From the NCBI RefSeq assembly GCF_014841215.1, contig NZ_JACYTR010000054.1, positions 1-32,836 on the forward strand: a DNA stretch of 32,836 nt, written 5' to 3'. Made by a program: the position numbers and the translations under genes. Below, piece by piece: positions 25,374 to 32,836 of the stretch (within the stretch, counting starts at the first letter, position 1; the number at the start of each line of letters is the position of its first letter). The notes below the pieces were generated by a model that had not been told where the DNA came from, searched no databases, and saw only the letters and a list, made by a program, of their open reading frames with translations. The stretch is from Pseudomarimonas arenosa (GTDB lineage Bacteria; Pseudomonadota; Gammaproteobacteria; Xanthomonadales; Xanthomonadaceae).

Positions 25374-25529
25374 CGTGATTGGTGATTGGTTATTGGTACA
25401 AGCATCGGCGGCGCGGCGACATCAGGTCAAGCCGCCAATCGCGTGCGCTTCGGTGATGTCCCCCAGGCTCCAAAAAACGAAAGAGCCGGACGATGCCGGC
25501 TCTTTCGAATCACGAATCACGAATCCCGG
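25374..25529. repeat. GTGATTCG-type repeats between folP and ftsH
   Basis: CGTGATTGGTGATTGG (from 25374) faces CGAATCACGAATCACGAATC (25506-25525) in inverted orientation. Together they cover almost the whole folP-ftsH gap and surround the ftsH terminator. The layout repeats that at 13174-13285: short repeats in opposite directions around 80-110 bases. The left set directly abuts the folP start. Confidence 0.75.
25472..25507 (-). terminator. rho-independent terminator of rlmE-ftsH
   Basis: On the minus strand a 12-bp perfect stem, CGAAAGAGCCGG (25507-25496) with CCGGCTCTTTCG (25489-25478), has a six-base loop and is followed by TTTTTT (25477-25472). It begins 27 bases after the ftsH stop. It should separate ftsH from folP. 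Confidence 0.92.
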
Positions 25530-25533
25530 CTTT

Positions 25534-27441
25534 TCACACCTGCTCCGCCGGACCGCCAATCACCGCCGAGCCATCGTCGCCCTTACCCGGCTTGTCGCTG
25601 GAATCGCGATCGGTCCAGTCAGCAGGCGGGCCGGGGCGGCGGCCGCTCATGATGGCATCGATCTGCCCGGCGTCGATGGTTTCGTAGGTGAGCAGGGCAT
25701 CGGCCATGGTGTGCAGCTTGTCGAGATTGGAGGTAAGGATCTCCTTGGTACGACGGTAGGCGCGATCGAGGATGCCGCGCACCACTTCGTCGATCATCCG
25801 CGCGGTCTCGTCGGAGACATTCTTGTGCTGGGTAACCGAACGACCGAGGAAAACTTCATCCTCCTGCTCGCCGTAGGCCACCGGGCCCATTTCGTCCGAA
25901 AGGCCCCACTTGGTAACCATGTTGCGCGCCATTTGCGTGGCGCGCTCGATGTCATTGCTGGCACCGGTGGTGACCTTTTCGGTGCCAAAGATCAACTCTT
26001 CGGCCACCCGGCCACCGTACAGCGAACAAAGCATGCTCTGAATCTGGGTACGGTTGTGGCTGTACTTGTCGCCTTCCGGCAAGTACATGGTCACACCGAG
26101 CGCGCGACCGCGCGGAATGATGGTGACCTTGTAGACCGGGTCATGTTCCGGCACCAGACGACCGACGATGGCGTGACCCGCTTCGTGATAGGCGGTGAGC
26201 TTCTTCTCATCGTCGCTCATTACCATCGAGCGTCGCTCGGCGCCCATCATGATCTTGTCCTTGGCGCGGTCGAAGTGAATCATCCGCACTTCTTTGGCGT
26301 TCTCGCGCGCCGCAAACAACGCAGCTTCGTTGACCAGATTGGCCAGATCAGCGCCAGAAAAACCAGGACAGCCGCGAGCAATCACCGAGGCCTCGACATT
26401 CTCGGCCAGCGGCACCTTGCGCATATGCACCTTCAGGATCTGCTCGCGCCCACGCACGTCGGGCAAGGGCACTACCACCTGGCGGTCGAAACGGCCGGGA
26501 CGCAGCAGGGCCGGGTCGAGCACGTCGGGTCGATTGGTGGCAGCGATGACGATGATGCCTTCGCTGCCCTCGAAGCCGTCCATCTCGACCAGCAGTTGAT
26601 TCAAGGTCTGCTCGCGCTCGTCGTGTCCGCCGCCGAGGCCAGCGCCACGGTGGCGGCCGACGGCGTCGATTTCGTCAATGAAGATGATGCAGGGGGCGTG
26701 CTTCTTGGCCTGCTCGAACATATCGCGCACGCGTGACGCACCCACGCCGACGAACATCTCGACGAAATCCGAGCCGGAAATGGAGAAGAACGGCACCTTG
26801 GCTTCACCGGCAATCGCCTTGGCCAGCAAGGTCTTACCGGTACCCGGCGAGCCCACCATCAATACACCGCGAGGAATCTTGCCGCCAAGCTTCTGAAACT
26901 TGCCCGGATCACGCAGGAACTCGACCAATTCGGAGACTTCCTGCTTGGCCTCGTCGCAACCGGCCACATCAGCAAAAGTGATCTTGATCTGATCCTCGGC
27001 CAGCATCTTGGCTTTCGAGCGGCCGAAACTCATTGCGCCGCGACCGCCACCGCCAGATTGCAGCTGACGCATGAAGAAAATGAAGATGCCGATGAAGATC
27101 ACGTATGGCAGCAGATTTATCAGGATGTAGGCCAGCGACGGACCCGACGGTGGCGGCGCCTGCTCAATCTCGACGTTGTGGTTGATGAGGTCGTTCACCA
27201 GGTACTCATCACCCGGATTGATCGTGGTGAAGCGGCTGCCATCGCGGCGCTCGCCATTGATCGTGACCCGATCCTCCTCGATCTTTACCTTGCTGACCGC
27301 ATCGCTCTTCACCTGACTGATGAAGTCGTTGTAGTTGAGCTGCTGTACTGCGCCGGTACGCGGCGTAAAACTCTGGAATACCGCCATCAATACAAAGGCG
27401 ATCACCACCCAGAGCAGCAGATTCTTAGCCAGATCATTCAT
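25534..27441 (-). CDS. ftsH: ATP-dependent zinc metalloprotease FtsH
   Basis: FtsH is the hexameric inner-membrane AAA+ protease that degrades misfolded membrane proteins and short-lived regulators. The 635-residue product has two membrane helices (about 6-22 and 103-123) around a periplasmic domain. Walker A is GSPGTGKT (197-204), Walker B IIFIDEID (252-259), the second region of homology is [17 protein letters not shown], and the zinc site is HEAGH (419-423), with a further acidic ligand expected in the NDIERAT region. The ATG at 27441 is used; a TTG two codons upstream has a better-spaced GAGG and could be the true start. In E. coli FtsH controls LpxC and thus lipid balance. It lies 43 bases after rlmE. 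Confidence 0.96.
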   Translation of the reverse strand: MNDLAKNLLLWVVIAFVLMAVFQSFTPRTGAVQQLNYNDFISQVKSDAVSKVKIEEDRVTINGERRDGSRFTTINPGDEYLVNDLINHNVEIEQAPPPSGPSLAYILINLLPYVIFIGIFIFFMRQLQSGGGGRGAMSFGRSKAKMLAEDQIKITFADVAGCDEAKQEVSELVEFLRDPGKFQKLGGKIPRGVLMVGSPGTGKTLLAKAIAGEAKVPFFSISGSDFVEMFVGVGASRVRDMFEQAKKHAPCIIFIDEIDAVGRHRGAGLGGGHDEREQTLNQLLVEMDGFEGSEGIIVIAATNRPDVLDPALLRPGRFDRQVVVPLPDVRGREQILKVHMRKVPLAENVEASVIARGCPGFSGADLANLVNEAALFAARENAKEVRMIHFDRAKDKIMMGAERRSMVMSDDEKKLTAYHEAGHAIVGRLVPEHDPVYKVTIIPRGRALGVTMYLPEGDKYSHNRTQIQSMLCSLYGGRVAEELIFGTEKVTTGASNDIERATQMARNMVTKWGLSDEMGPVAYGEQEDEVFLGRSVTQHKNVSDETARMIDEVVRGILDRAYRRTKEILTSNLDKLHTMADALLTYETIDAGQIDAIMSGRRPGPPADWTDRDSSDKPGKGDDGSAVIGGPAEQV

Positions 27442-27484
27442 CGACAATGCGTGCCTCTAAAGTTATTCGTCACTACCGAGTCGC

Positions 27485-28102
27485 TCAGCGCTTTCCAGTG
27501 GCCAGGTAATAGACCTCTGGGGAACGCTTGCGCGAAGCACTCGGCTTGCGCACCTGCACTTTCTCATAGCGCCGACGCAAGTCCAACAGATATGCGTCGG
27601 AGCCCACGCCCTGGAAGACCTTGACCAGAAAGGTGCCGCCAGGCGCGAGGTGCAGATCGGCGAAATCCCGCGCCAGCTCCACCAGATACATGGCACGAGC
27701 ACGATCGACCGCCTCTACTCCGCTCATATTGGGGGCCATATCGGACAACACAAGGTCTACCGGCTGACCTTCCAACAGCGCCTCCAACTGCGACACTGCG
27801 GCCTCCTCTCTGAAATCGCCGTGAACAAAGCGCACGCCGGCGATCGACGGCATATCGAGGATATCCATCGCCACCACCAGCCCGCGGCCATCCAGCTCGC
27901 GCGCCACCAGCTGCGACCAGCCGCCCGGCGCGGCACCCAGATCAACCACCCGCATACCAGGCCGAATCAGCTTGTGCCGATCAATCAACTCTTCCAGCTT
28001 GTAGGCCGCCCGCGAACGCACACCTTCCGCGTGTGCCTTCTTCACAAACGGATCAGCGAAATGTTCCTTCAGCCAGCGGCTGCTGCTCTTGCTACGCGCC
28101 AC
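27485..28102 (-). CDS. rlmE: 23S rRNA 2'-O-ribose methyltransferase (U2552)
   Basis: RlmE (FtsJ/RrmJ) methylates the ribose of U2552 late in large-subunit assembly. The 205-residue product shows the SAM motif DLGAAPGGWSQ (54-64) and the K-D-K-E catalytic tetrad: Lys35 (YKLEE), Asp121 (SDMAPN), Lys161 (VKVFQG) and Glu196 (SPEVYY). The start is GTG at 28102. It is in an operon with ftsH and divergent from yhbY, the same order as in E. coli. A 202-bp repeat element lies in the divergent gap. Confidence 0.95.
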   Translation of the reverse strand: MARSKSSSRWLKEHFADPFVKKAHAEGVRSRAAYKLEELIDRHKLIRPGMRVVDLGAAPGGWSQLVARELDGRGLVVAMDILDMPSIAGVRFVHGDFREEAAVSQLEALLEGQPVDLVLSDMAPNMSGVEAVDRARAMYLVELARDFADLHLAPGGTFLVKVFQGVGSDAYLLDLRRRYEKVQVRKPSASRKRSPEVYYLATGKR

Positions 28103-28139
28103 GCCACGTACTCTTTGAGGTTAATTGGTTACAGCCTAT

Positions 28140-28341
28140 CAGGCTGCTGAGACTTGTTTCAGCAGCCTGATATCGCGCGCCAAGGACGGCGCGCTCGGAA
28201 AGCAAGCAGGCAAGTGATTGATTTCCGGCAAACCGTTCGACAAGCTCATGGCAGGTGGCGCGGCTTTGCCGCGGCCGGCTTGCCGTGAGCCGGGCGACCG
28301 GTTGCGCTGAAAACCTCCTGGATGGAGGTCTCAGCAGCCTG
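28140..28341 (+). repeat. hairpin-rich intergenic repeat, full-length copy (202 bp)
   Basis: An 11-bp perfect inverted repeat bounds it: CAGGCTGCTGA (28140-28150) and TCAGCAGCCTG (28331-28341). A second TCAGCAGCCTG at 28159-28169 pairs with the first end as a hairpin. Further stems are GCGCGCC/GGCGCGC and CCTCC/GGAGG near the right end. The middle is variable between copies. No reading frame is credible. It sits in the 389-base gap between divergent rlmE and yhbY; the other 150 bases hold no clear promoter. Confidence 0.85.
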
Positions 28342-28491
28342 CTCGGGGCGCGATGCGGACATGGCGCCGATCAGGTGTCACCGGGCCGGCGCGATTCGCC
28401 GCACAGTCATAAAACCGTCATCAGATTCCCAATGCCGCTCCCGAGGCGCCATGATACCCTTGCGCCCCCCGAAAACCGATAAGTCCCCGGT

Positions 28492-28800
28492 ATGAGCCAG
28501 ACCCTCACTGCCGCGCAGAAGCGCCATCTGCGTGCAATCGCACACAGTCTCAAGCCTGTCATCCTGATGGGAGCCAAAGGCCTGAGCGAAGCTCTGGTCA
28601 ACGAACTGAATATCGCACTCGATCACCACGAATTGGTCAAGGTCAAACTGGCAGCCGAGGACCGCGATGCTCGCGATGCCGCGCTCGATCAGCTGGCCCG
28701 CGACAGTGGCGCCCAGATCGTGCAGCGCATCGGCAATATCGGCGTACTGTTCCGCCGCAATAAGGACAAACCGCTGATCGTACTGCCGCGGAGCCCATGA
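28492..28800 (+). CDS. yhbY: ribosome assembly RNA-binding protein YhbY (CRM domain)
   Basis: The 102-residue product is a single CRM domain: LTAAQKRHLRAIAHSLKPVI, the GxxG loop MGAKGLSE (26-33), and KVKLAAEDRD near 51. It binds pre-50S particles. Length and divergent placement from rlmE-ftsH match E. coli. Its stop overlaps the start of the next gene as ATGA. Confidence 0.94.
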   Translation: MSQTLTAAQKRHLRAIAHSLKPVILMGAKGLSEALVNELNIALDHHELVKVKLAAEDRDARDAALDQLARDSGAQIVQRIGNIGVLFRRNKDKPLIVLPRSP

Positions 28801-29180
28801 GCCTGCAGCAACAGCTGCCGCAGGGGGGGCTGCGAGTCCGCTGGGTGGATTCTGATCGGGTGCGACTGGATGAGCAGGAGTGGCGCCACAGCTTCGCACT
28901 ATCCGCCGAGCGAACGTGGGCCTCCAACGAAACGCCCAGCGCACCGATCGACTGGACCTGGCCCGACTGGCAAGCATTGATCGACGCGCTGAAGCCACAG
29001 ATTGTTCTGTTTGGCAGCGGCGAGACACAGCGCTTTCTGCCGCCATCGATCCTGGCCCAGCTTATGCAACGCGGCATCGGTGTGGAATGCATGGACAATC
29101 ATGCGGCGGCACGGACATTCAACCTGCTCGCCGATGAAAGCCGCCCCGTGGTCGCCGTATTTTCGATCAAGGCACCTTGA
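28797..29180 (+). CDS. Mth938-like (DUF498/NDUFAF3-type) domain protein
   Basis: The 127-residue protein fits the Mth938-like fold: a strand-rich N-terminus (GLRVRWVDSDRVRLDEQEW), then the conserved core IVLFGSGETQRFLPPSIL (69-86) and GIGVECMDNHAAARTFNLL. Mitochondrial relatives (NDUFAF3) help complex I assembly; the bacterial role is not known. The four-base overlap with yhbY indicates co-translation. It is convergent with nlpD; only 31 bases separate the two stops, with a weak GAACTT/AAGTTC inverted repeat. Confidence 0.82.
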   Translation: MSLQQQLPQGGLRVRWVDSDRVRLDEQEWRHSFALSAERTWASNETPSAPIDWTWPDWQALIDALKPQIVLFGSGETQRFLPPSILAQLMQRGIGVECMDNHAAARTFNLLADESRPVVAVFSIKAP

Positions 29181-29211
29181 ACTTGTTGCTGCGCTGAGTG
29201 AAGCCGTAAGT

Positions 29212-30093
29212 TCAGCGCCTGGGCAGCACGTTCATCGGATCGACCGGCCGACCATTCTTGCGCACTTCAAAGTGCAGCATGTCGCGACTGGCGCCACTGC
29301 GCCCCATCTCGGCCACCTGTTGACCGCCGTGTACGGTATCGCCCTCGGCCACCAACCGCTTGCGATTATGGCCATAGGCTGACAGCCAAGTGTCGTCGTG
29401 CTTGATGATCACCAGCTCGCCATAGCCAATCAGACCCGATCCCGAGTACACAACCACCCCCTGGGCAGCAGCGAGCACGGGGTCGCCAGCACTGCCGGCC
29501 AGGTTAATGCCCTGCCGAGTGGGATCCCCGGCAAGAAAGCTGCTGATCACCTTGCCATCGGTTGGCCAGCGCCAACGCAATGGACCATCGCTCAGCGGTG
29601 CGGGAACGGCAGGTTTAGGCGGCGGTTCGACCACCGGTGCCACCGCGGCCGGCGCGGGCTGCACGGGCGGCGACTGAGCGGGGGCAATCGGCGGCGTCGG
29701 CTCGGTGCGCGGCAGCACAACTGGTTTCGGCGCCTCCCGCACGATCGGGTTCACCACACCGGCACTGGTCGAGGCCGGCGGCGGAACTGATTTCTTCGTC
29801 ACCGGCGCCGTCGCGGCCTGTCCGAGCTTGAGCCGCTGGCCTGGATAGATCGTATACGGCGACCGGATGTTGTTGATCGCCGCAAGATCCCGGTAGTCGA
29901 GTTTCTGCCGAAACGCGATGCCGTACAGGGTGTCGCCCTTGACCACCACATACTCGTCGGCGTTGACGGCGACTGCCGTGCTCGGGCGACGCGTACCGGG
30001 TGCCGTTTCAACCCGCACTGATCGCTGCGGCGCGCATGCGCAGAGCAGGCCAAGCACGTTGACCAGCACGATGACGCGCGCGCCTGGGCTCAT
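29212..30093 (-). CDS. nlpD: NlpD-type lipoprotein, LysM plus degenerate M23 domain
   Basis: NlpD activates the septal amidase AmiC. The 293-residue product has a lipoprotein signal with lipobox LCAC (lipidated Cys20), a LysM domain (about 47-91; EYVVVKGDTLYGIAFRQ), a Pro/Ala-rich linker (about 96-168), and an M23 peptidase-like domain (175-290). The metal site is degenerate: RQGINLAG has Arg193 and Asn197 where active M23 enzymes have His and Asp, as expected for an amidase activator rather than a peptidase. I use the ATG at 30093, which overlaps the yqaA stop as ATGA; a GTG four codons upstream is possible. Unusually, no rpoS gene follows. Confidence 0.92.
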   Translation of the reverse strand: MSPGARVIVLVNVLGLLCACAPQRSVRVETAPGTRRPSTAVAVNADEYVVVKGDTLYGIAFRQKLDYRDLAAINNIRSPYTIYPGQRLKLGQAATAPVTKKSVPPPASTSAGVVNPIVREAPKPVVLPRTEPTPPIAPAQSPPVQPAPAAVAPVVEPPPKPAVPAPLSDGPLRWRWPTDGKVISSFLAGDPTRQGINLAGSAGDPVLAAAQGVVVYSGSGLIGYGELVIIKHDDTWLSAYGHNRKRLVAEGDTVHGGQQVAEMGRSGASRDMLHFEVRKNGRPVDPMNVLPRR

Positions 30094-30677
30094 CCTCGCC
30101 CCCACTCCAACCAGGCAACGACCGCTGCCACCAGCACAACGGCCAGCCAGCCCAAGCCCTCGACATAACGACGCAAGTGCTTCTCCATTCGCGGTCCGCC
30201 CCAGGCAACCAGGCCGGTGACCAGGAAGAACCGGCCGCCTCGTCCCACCACCGATCCCAGCACAAAAGGTATCAATCCAATGCCGGTCGCACCTGAGGCA
30301 ATGGTGAACACCTTGTAGGGAATCGGGGTGAACCCGGCAAGAAAGACGATCCAGAAGCCATAGCGGGCAAAGCTGCCCTGAATCTGTTCGAAAGTGGCGG
30401 CCTTGCCTGCGGCTTCAATCCAGGGCCAGATCACTTCCAGCGCGAAGGCACCGAGCAGATAACCGAGCAGACCGCCCGCCACCGAGGCCACGGTGCAGAT
30501 AAACGCCAGTCGGCGCCACAGGATCGGTTTGGCCAGGGTCATCGGGGCCAGCATCACGTCGGGTGGCACCGGAAAGAACACTGATTCGGCGAAACTCATG
30601 CCGGCCATGTAGCGCTCGGCGTGCGGGTGCGCCGCCCAGCGCAGACAACGATCGTAAATCGGACCAAACAGTCGCAT
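30090..30677 (-). CDS. YqaA/DedA-family membrane protein
   Basis: The 195-residue product is a VTT (SNARE-associated/DedA) membrane protein of the YqaA type: SFAESVFFPVPPDVMLAPM near 28, a glycine-rich helix SVAGGLLGYLLGAF near 65, and FLAGFTPIPYKVFTIASG near 112, ending with a hydrophobic tail. DedA-family proteins act in lipid carrier or phospholipid movement across the membrane; the YqaA substrate is not established. The start at 30677 overlaps the pcm stop by one base (TGATG) and its stop overlaps nlpD by four, so translation of the run is tightly coupled. Confidence 0.9.
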   Translation of the reverse strand: MRLFGPIYDRCLRWAAHPHAERYMAGMSFAESVFFPVPPDVMLAPMTLAKPILWRRLAFICTVASVAGGLLGYLLGAFALEVIWPWIEAAGKAATFEQIQGSFARYGFWIVFLAGFTPIPYKVFTIASGATGIGLIPFVLGSVVGRGGRFFLVTGLVAWGGPRMEKHLRRYVEGLGWLAVVLVAAVVAWLEWGRG

Positions 30678-31363
30678 CAACGCACTCCCGCAAGCAGGGG
30701 CACAAACACCACGCCCCCCAAGGATTCGACCTTGAGTTGGCCTTCCTGCTTGCGAAAGCGCAGTAGATCCTGACCGGCGGAGCCGCCGACCGGTGCGATC
30801 AGCGTGCCGCCTTCGGCCAACTGATCGAACAGGCCGGGATCGACGCTTTCGGCCGCCGCGGTGACGATGATGCCGTCAAACGGACCATGCTCCGGCCAAC
30901 CGAGCCGACCATCCTCGTGGCGGCTGCGGACATTGTCGATGCCCAGCTTGCGAAACCGTCGGCGCGCCGAACGCAACAGCTCCTCAATGCGTTCCACCGT
31001 GTAGACCTGATCCACCAACGCGGCCAGCACGGCCGCCTGATAGCCCGAGCCGGTACCGAGCTCCAGCACTTTGGAGGGAACCCCATGTTCAAGCAGCGCC
31101 TCGGTCATGCGGGCCACCACCCAGGGCTGGGAAATGGTCTGCCCCAGGCCGATCGGCAAGGCAGTGTCTTCGTAGGCACGACTGGCCAGTGCCTCTTCGA
31201 TGAACAGGTGACGCGGCATCAGGCGCATCACCTCCAGCACGCGCGGATCCTTGATCGGTGGGCGCAGAGGCTCCGATTTCAGGCGCTCGATCAATCGGTC
31301 TCGGGCGCGCTGCGAGGTCATGCCCAAGCCGCCCACCGAGGCATCGGGATGAAACCGCGTCAT
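30677..31363 (-). CDS. pcm: protein-L-isoaspartate O-methyltransferase
   Basis: Pcm methylates isoaspartyl residues of damaged proteins and starts their repair. The 228-residue product has the family's [20 protein letters not shown] near 50, the substrate-pocket [14 protein letters not shown] near 77 and the SAM loop [16 protein letters not shown] near 98. The ATG at 31363 overlaps the surE stop as ATGA; a second ATG at 31321 ([11 protein letters not shown]) corresponds to the usual shorter N-terminus, so the first 14 residues may be an extension. Confidence 0.94.
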   Translation of the reverse strand: MTRFHPDASVGGLGMTSQRARDRLIERLKSEPLRPPIKDPRVLEVMRLMPRHLFIEEALASRAYEDTALPIGLGQTISQPWVVARMTEALLEHGVPSKVLELGTGSGYQAAVLAALVDQVYTVERIEELLRSARRRFRKLGIDNVRSRHEDGRLGWPEHGPFDGIIVTAAAESVDPGLFDQLAEGGTLIAPVGGSAGQDLLRFRKQEGQLKVESLGGVVFVPLLAGVR

Positions 31364-32142
31364 GACGCTTCCCGGTCAAGCACCTGACTCAGGCCTTCGA
31401 CCCAGGTCGAAACCTTTTCCAGAGCCTGATAGCGGGTCAGATCGACGTGAATCGGCGTGATCGAGATAAAGCCCATGCGCACCGCATGGAAGTCGGTGCC
31501 TGGACCGGCGTCCTGTTCTTCACCTGCAGGGCCAATCCAGTAGACCGTACGGCCGCGCGGATCACTTTGCTTGACGCAGGGCGCGGCCCGATGGCGTTGA
31601 CCGAGGCGGGTCACCTCGAAGCCTCGAATTTCGCTCCAGGGTCGGTCCGGGACATTGACGTTGAGAATGGTGTCAGCCGGCAGCGGATCGACCAGCAGCC
31701 GCGCCATGATTTCGCAGGCCGCTCGCGCAGCAGTCTCGAAGTGGCGGCCATGATGATTGCCCGTAGCCAGTGACATGGCCAGCGCCGGCAAGCCCAGAAA
31801 CCGCCCCTCCATGGCCGCGGCGACGGTGCCGGAATAGATCACATCATCACCCAGATTGGCGAAGTTGTTGATGCCGGAAACGACGATATCCGGCTCTTGA
31901 TCCAGCAAGCCAGTCAGCCCGAGATGCACGCAGTCGGTGGGCGTTCCGGAAACGCTCCACACGCCCGGCTGCAGCTGTCTGGCACGAATCGGCATGTCCA
32001 AGGTCAGGGAATTGCTGGCGCCAGAGCGGTCGCGATCCGGTGCTACCACAGTCACTTCGTGCGCGGCGGCGCGCAGGTAGTCGGCCAGCATGCGGATGCC
32101 CGGCGCATCGACACCATCATCATTACTTACCAATACTTTCAT
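31360..32142 (-). CDS. surE: 5'/3'-nucleotidase SurE
   Basis: SurE is a metal-dependent nucleoside-monophosphate phosphatase linked to stationary-phase survival. The 260-residue product has the metal-binding residues Asp8 and Asp9 ([11 protein letters not shown]), Ser40 (DRSGASNS) and Asn92 ([12 protein letters not shown]), followed by [11 protein letters not shown]. The residue after INN is Phe where Gly is common in the family. It is first in the surE-pcm-yqaA-nlpD operon, with each junction overlapping. No convincing promoter was found in the AT-poor upstream region. Confidence 0.95.
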   Translation of the reverse strand: MKVLVSNDDGVDAPGIRMLADYLRAAAHEVTVVAPDRDRSGASNSLTLDMPIRARQLQPGVWSVSGTPTDCVHLGLTGLLDQEPDIVVSGINNFANLGDDVIYSGTVAAAMEGRFLGLPALAMSLATGNHHGRHFETAARAACEIMARLLVDPLPADTILNVNVPDRPWSEIRGFEVTRLGQRHRAAPCVKQSDPRGRTVYWIGPAGEEQDAGPGTDFHAVRMGFISITPIHVDLTRYQALEKVSTWVEGLSQVLDREAS

Positions 32143-32618
32143 CGTCTTCCAGCGTCACCTTCAGCCACGTCGATGGCGAACCTTCCCTGGCGCGCCGCAT
32201 CAGGCAGATGAAATCGACAATTCCAGCAGCCTGCTAAACCCCATAGTGTGCCATGCTCCGGCATGGCTCAGGCAGCACGCTCGGCAGCCTGCGTATTTTC
32301 ACCCTCTGTTGAACGTTGAGCGAGTGACCGAGAATCTCGGTGCAAGGCCCACTCCCTGCTGTTTTTGGGGCGGTTGAGCGCAGCAGCCGAACCACGCCGC
32401 CACCAACAATTCGCCACGGACGCGCAACACCCGGGTGGATTGCAGCACCTCAACGACCAGCGAAGCGTCATTCCCGCGTAGGCGTGCGTAGGCGGGAATC
32501 CAGCGCTGTCGCTCTTCGAACGATTCGCGGTGATCAGAGCGCTGTCCCCCGCCTGCTTGGGACGCTCCGACCGGAGTTCCCGGATATTTGTGCACGGACT
32601 CATCAAGTACGCGGGCAG
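32143..32618. other. gene-free region upstream of surE with small inverted repeats
   Basis: No credible gene was found in this 476-base stretch. It holds a solitary CAGCAGCCTG (32224-32233) from the hairpin-rich repeat family, a 7-bp stem hairpin GCCATGC/GCATGGC (32250-32267), a GGGAAT-type inverted repeat (32470-32499), and CCCGGATATTT (32579-32589), an 11-base match to the end of the MITE-like element. It looks like an area of repeated insertion and decay. The surE promoter must be at its left end. Confidence 0.5.
32470..32499. repeat. ATTCCCGC...GCGGGAAT inverted repeat
   Basis: ATTCCCGC (32470-32477) and GCGGGAAT (32492-32499) form an 8-bp palindromic pair around GTAGGCGTGCGTAG. The layout recalls the dRS3-type repeat of Neisseria (ATTCCC-N8-GGGAAT), though with a longer centre. 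Only one copy is in the window. Confidence 0.5.
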
Positions 32619-32622
32619 TTAG

Positions 32623-32836
32623 CCCGGATATTTCATGAGGTCGCGCCGAAAGATCCGGCAATTCCAAGCGGGGTGAGAGTTTCGACCGATGGTGTTGAGA
32701 TAACCGAGTGTTCGCGGTCTTTCGGCGCTGGCACGGCCCTCATTCGGCCGCTGCGCGGCTACGCAGGGCATTCGCCCTGAGGTCCTTTGCGCCGATTGCC
32801 GCGTTGTTCGGCTGCTACGCAGCAACGGCTACTTCG
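32623..32836 (+). mobile_element. MITE-like element, copy C, cut by the window edge
   Basis: It begins CCCGGATATTTCATGAGG after TTAG and follows the reverse complement of copy B with few mismatches up to the last base of the window, where the 54-bp tandem region would start. It has the same internal inverted repeat as copy A with one mismatch. The far end lies outside, so completeness is unknown. Confidence 0.85.

Noticed and set aside
25369-26736. 455-codon plus-strand frame opposite ftsH
   Set aside because: It is the antisense shadow of FtsH, with no recognisable domain or start signal.
26836-26859. FtsH Walker A reads GSPGTGKT in place of GPPGTGKT
   Set aside because: All nucleotide-contacting residues are kept, and I believe this variant is common in related bacteria; not notable.
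29490-29530. Loss of the catalytic His and Asp in the NlpD M23 domain
   Set aside because: Expected: NlpD proteins are non-catalytic amidase activators, so this is the normal state and not decay.

Overview
The window is GC-rich (by eye in the low-to-mid 60s per cent) chromosomal DNA of a gammaproteobacterium, most likely from the Xanthomonadales/Lysobacterales or a close relative. The reasons are the fused rRNA methylase RlmKL, the surE-pcm-yqaA-nlpD run, the yhbY / rlmE-ftsH-folP neighbourhood, a permease-less regulatory PTS (EIIA-HPr-EI), a DUF2007-plus-sigma-factor pair, and short GTGATTCG-type intergenic repeats of a kind I associate with that order. No plasmid, phage, CRISPR or complete insertion-sequence gene was seen, and no tRNA or rRNA gene was recognised.

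Layout: 1-448 is repeat-rich and may start in the last codons of a transposase. 449-3096 (minus) holds rlmKL and a small alpha/beta hydrolase, translationally coupled. 3157-6354 (plus) holds an AmpD-type amidase, TesB, a DUF2007 membrane protein and an ECF-like sigma factor carrying its own membrane domain. 6496-7254 (minus) is an RsuA-family pseudouridine synthase. 7561-14313 (plus) is a tight lipid-modification operon: a stearoyl-CoA-type desaturase, an FAD oxidoreductase, DUF1365, a divergent cyclopropane-fatty-acid-synthase homologue, DUF2878, DUF1295 and a second CFA-like methyltransferase. A complete 426-bp non-coding mobile element follows at 14314-14739. Then come a small exported protein and an OmpA-family porin (minus), FadH (plus), a possible structured RNA leader and a SleB-type hydrolase, the EIIA-HPr-EI phosphorelay, AccA, an IS1380-like remnant, a small uncharacterised protein, folP, ftsH and rlmE (minus), yhbY and an Mth938-like gene (plus), and nlpD, yqaA, pcm and surE (minus). 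The window ends inside another copy of the mobile element.

How the genes fit together: the 7.5-14.3 kb operon is the metabolic centrepiece. Its genes are joined by ATGA/TGATG/GTGA overlaps, and its products should desaturate, methylate and perhaps oxidise acyl chains of membrane phospholipids. TesB, FadH and AccA elsewhere in the window also belong to fatty-acid metabolism, and the membrane-tethered sigma factor lies only about 1.2 kb upstream of the lipid operon. The other conserved blocks serve ribosome maturation (RlmKL, RlmE, YhbY, pseudouridine synthase), membrane proteolysis (FtsH), folate synthesis, protein and nucleotide repair (Pcm, SurE) and cell-wall turnover (AmpD-type amidase, SleB-type hydrolase, NlpD).

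The most notable non-genic content is a set of dispersed elements: (i) a MITE-like family with 18-bp terminal inverted repeats and a CTAA target duplication, whose ends match the end of a deleted IS1380-like element in the same window; (ii) a hairpin-rich family bounded by an 11-bp inverted repeat; (iii) short GTGATTCG-type repeats that supply a stop codon and abut start codons; and (iv) a series of hairpins ahead of the SleB-type hydrolase.
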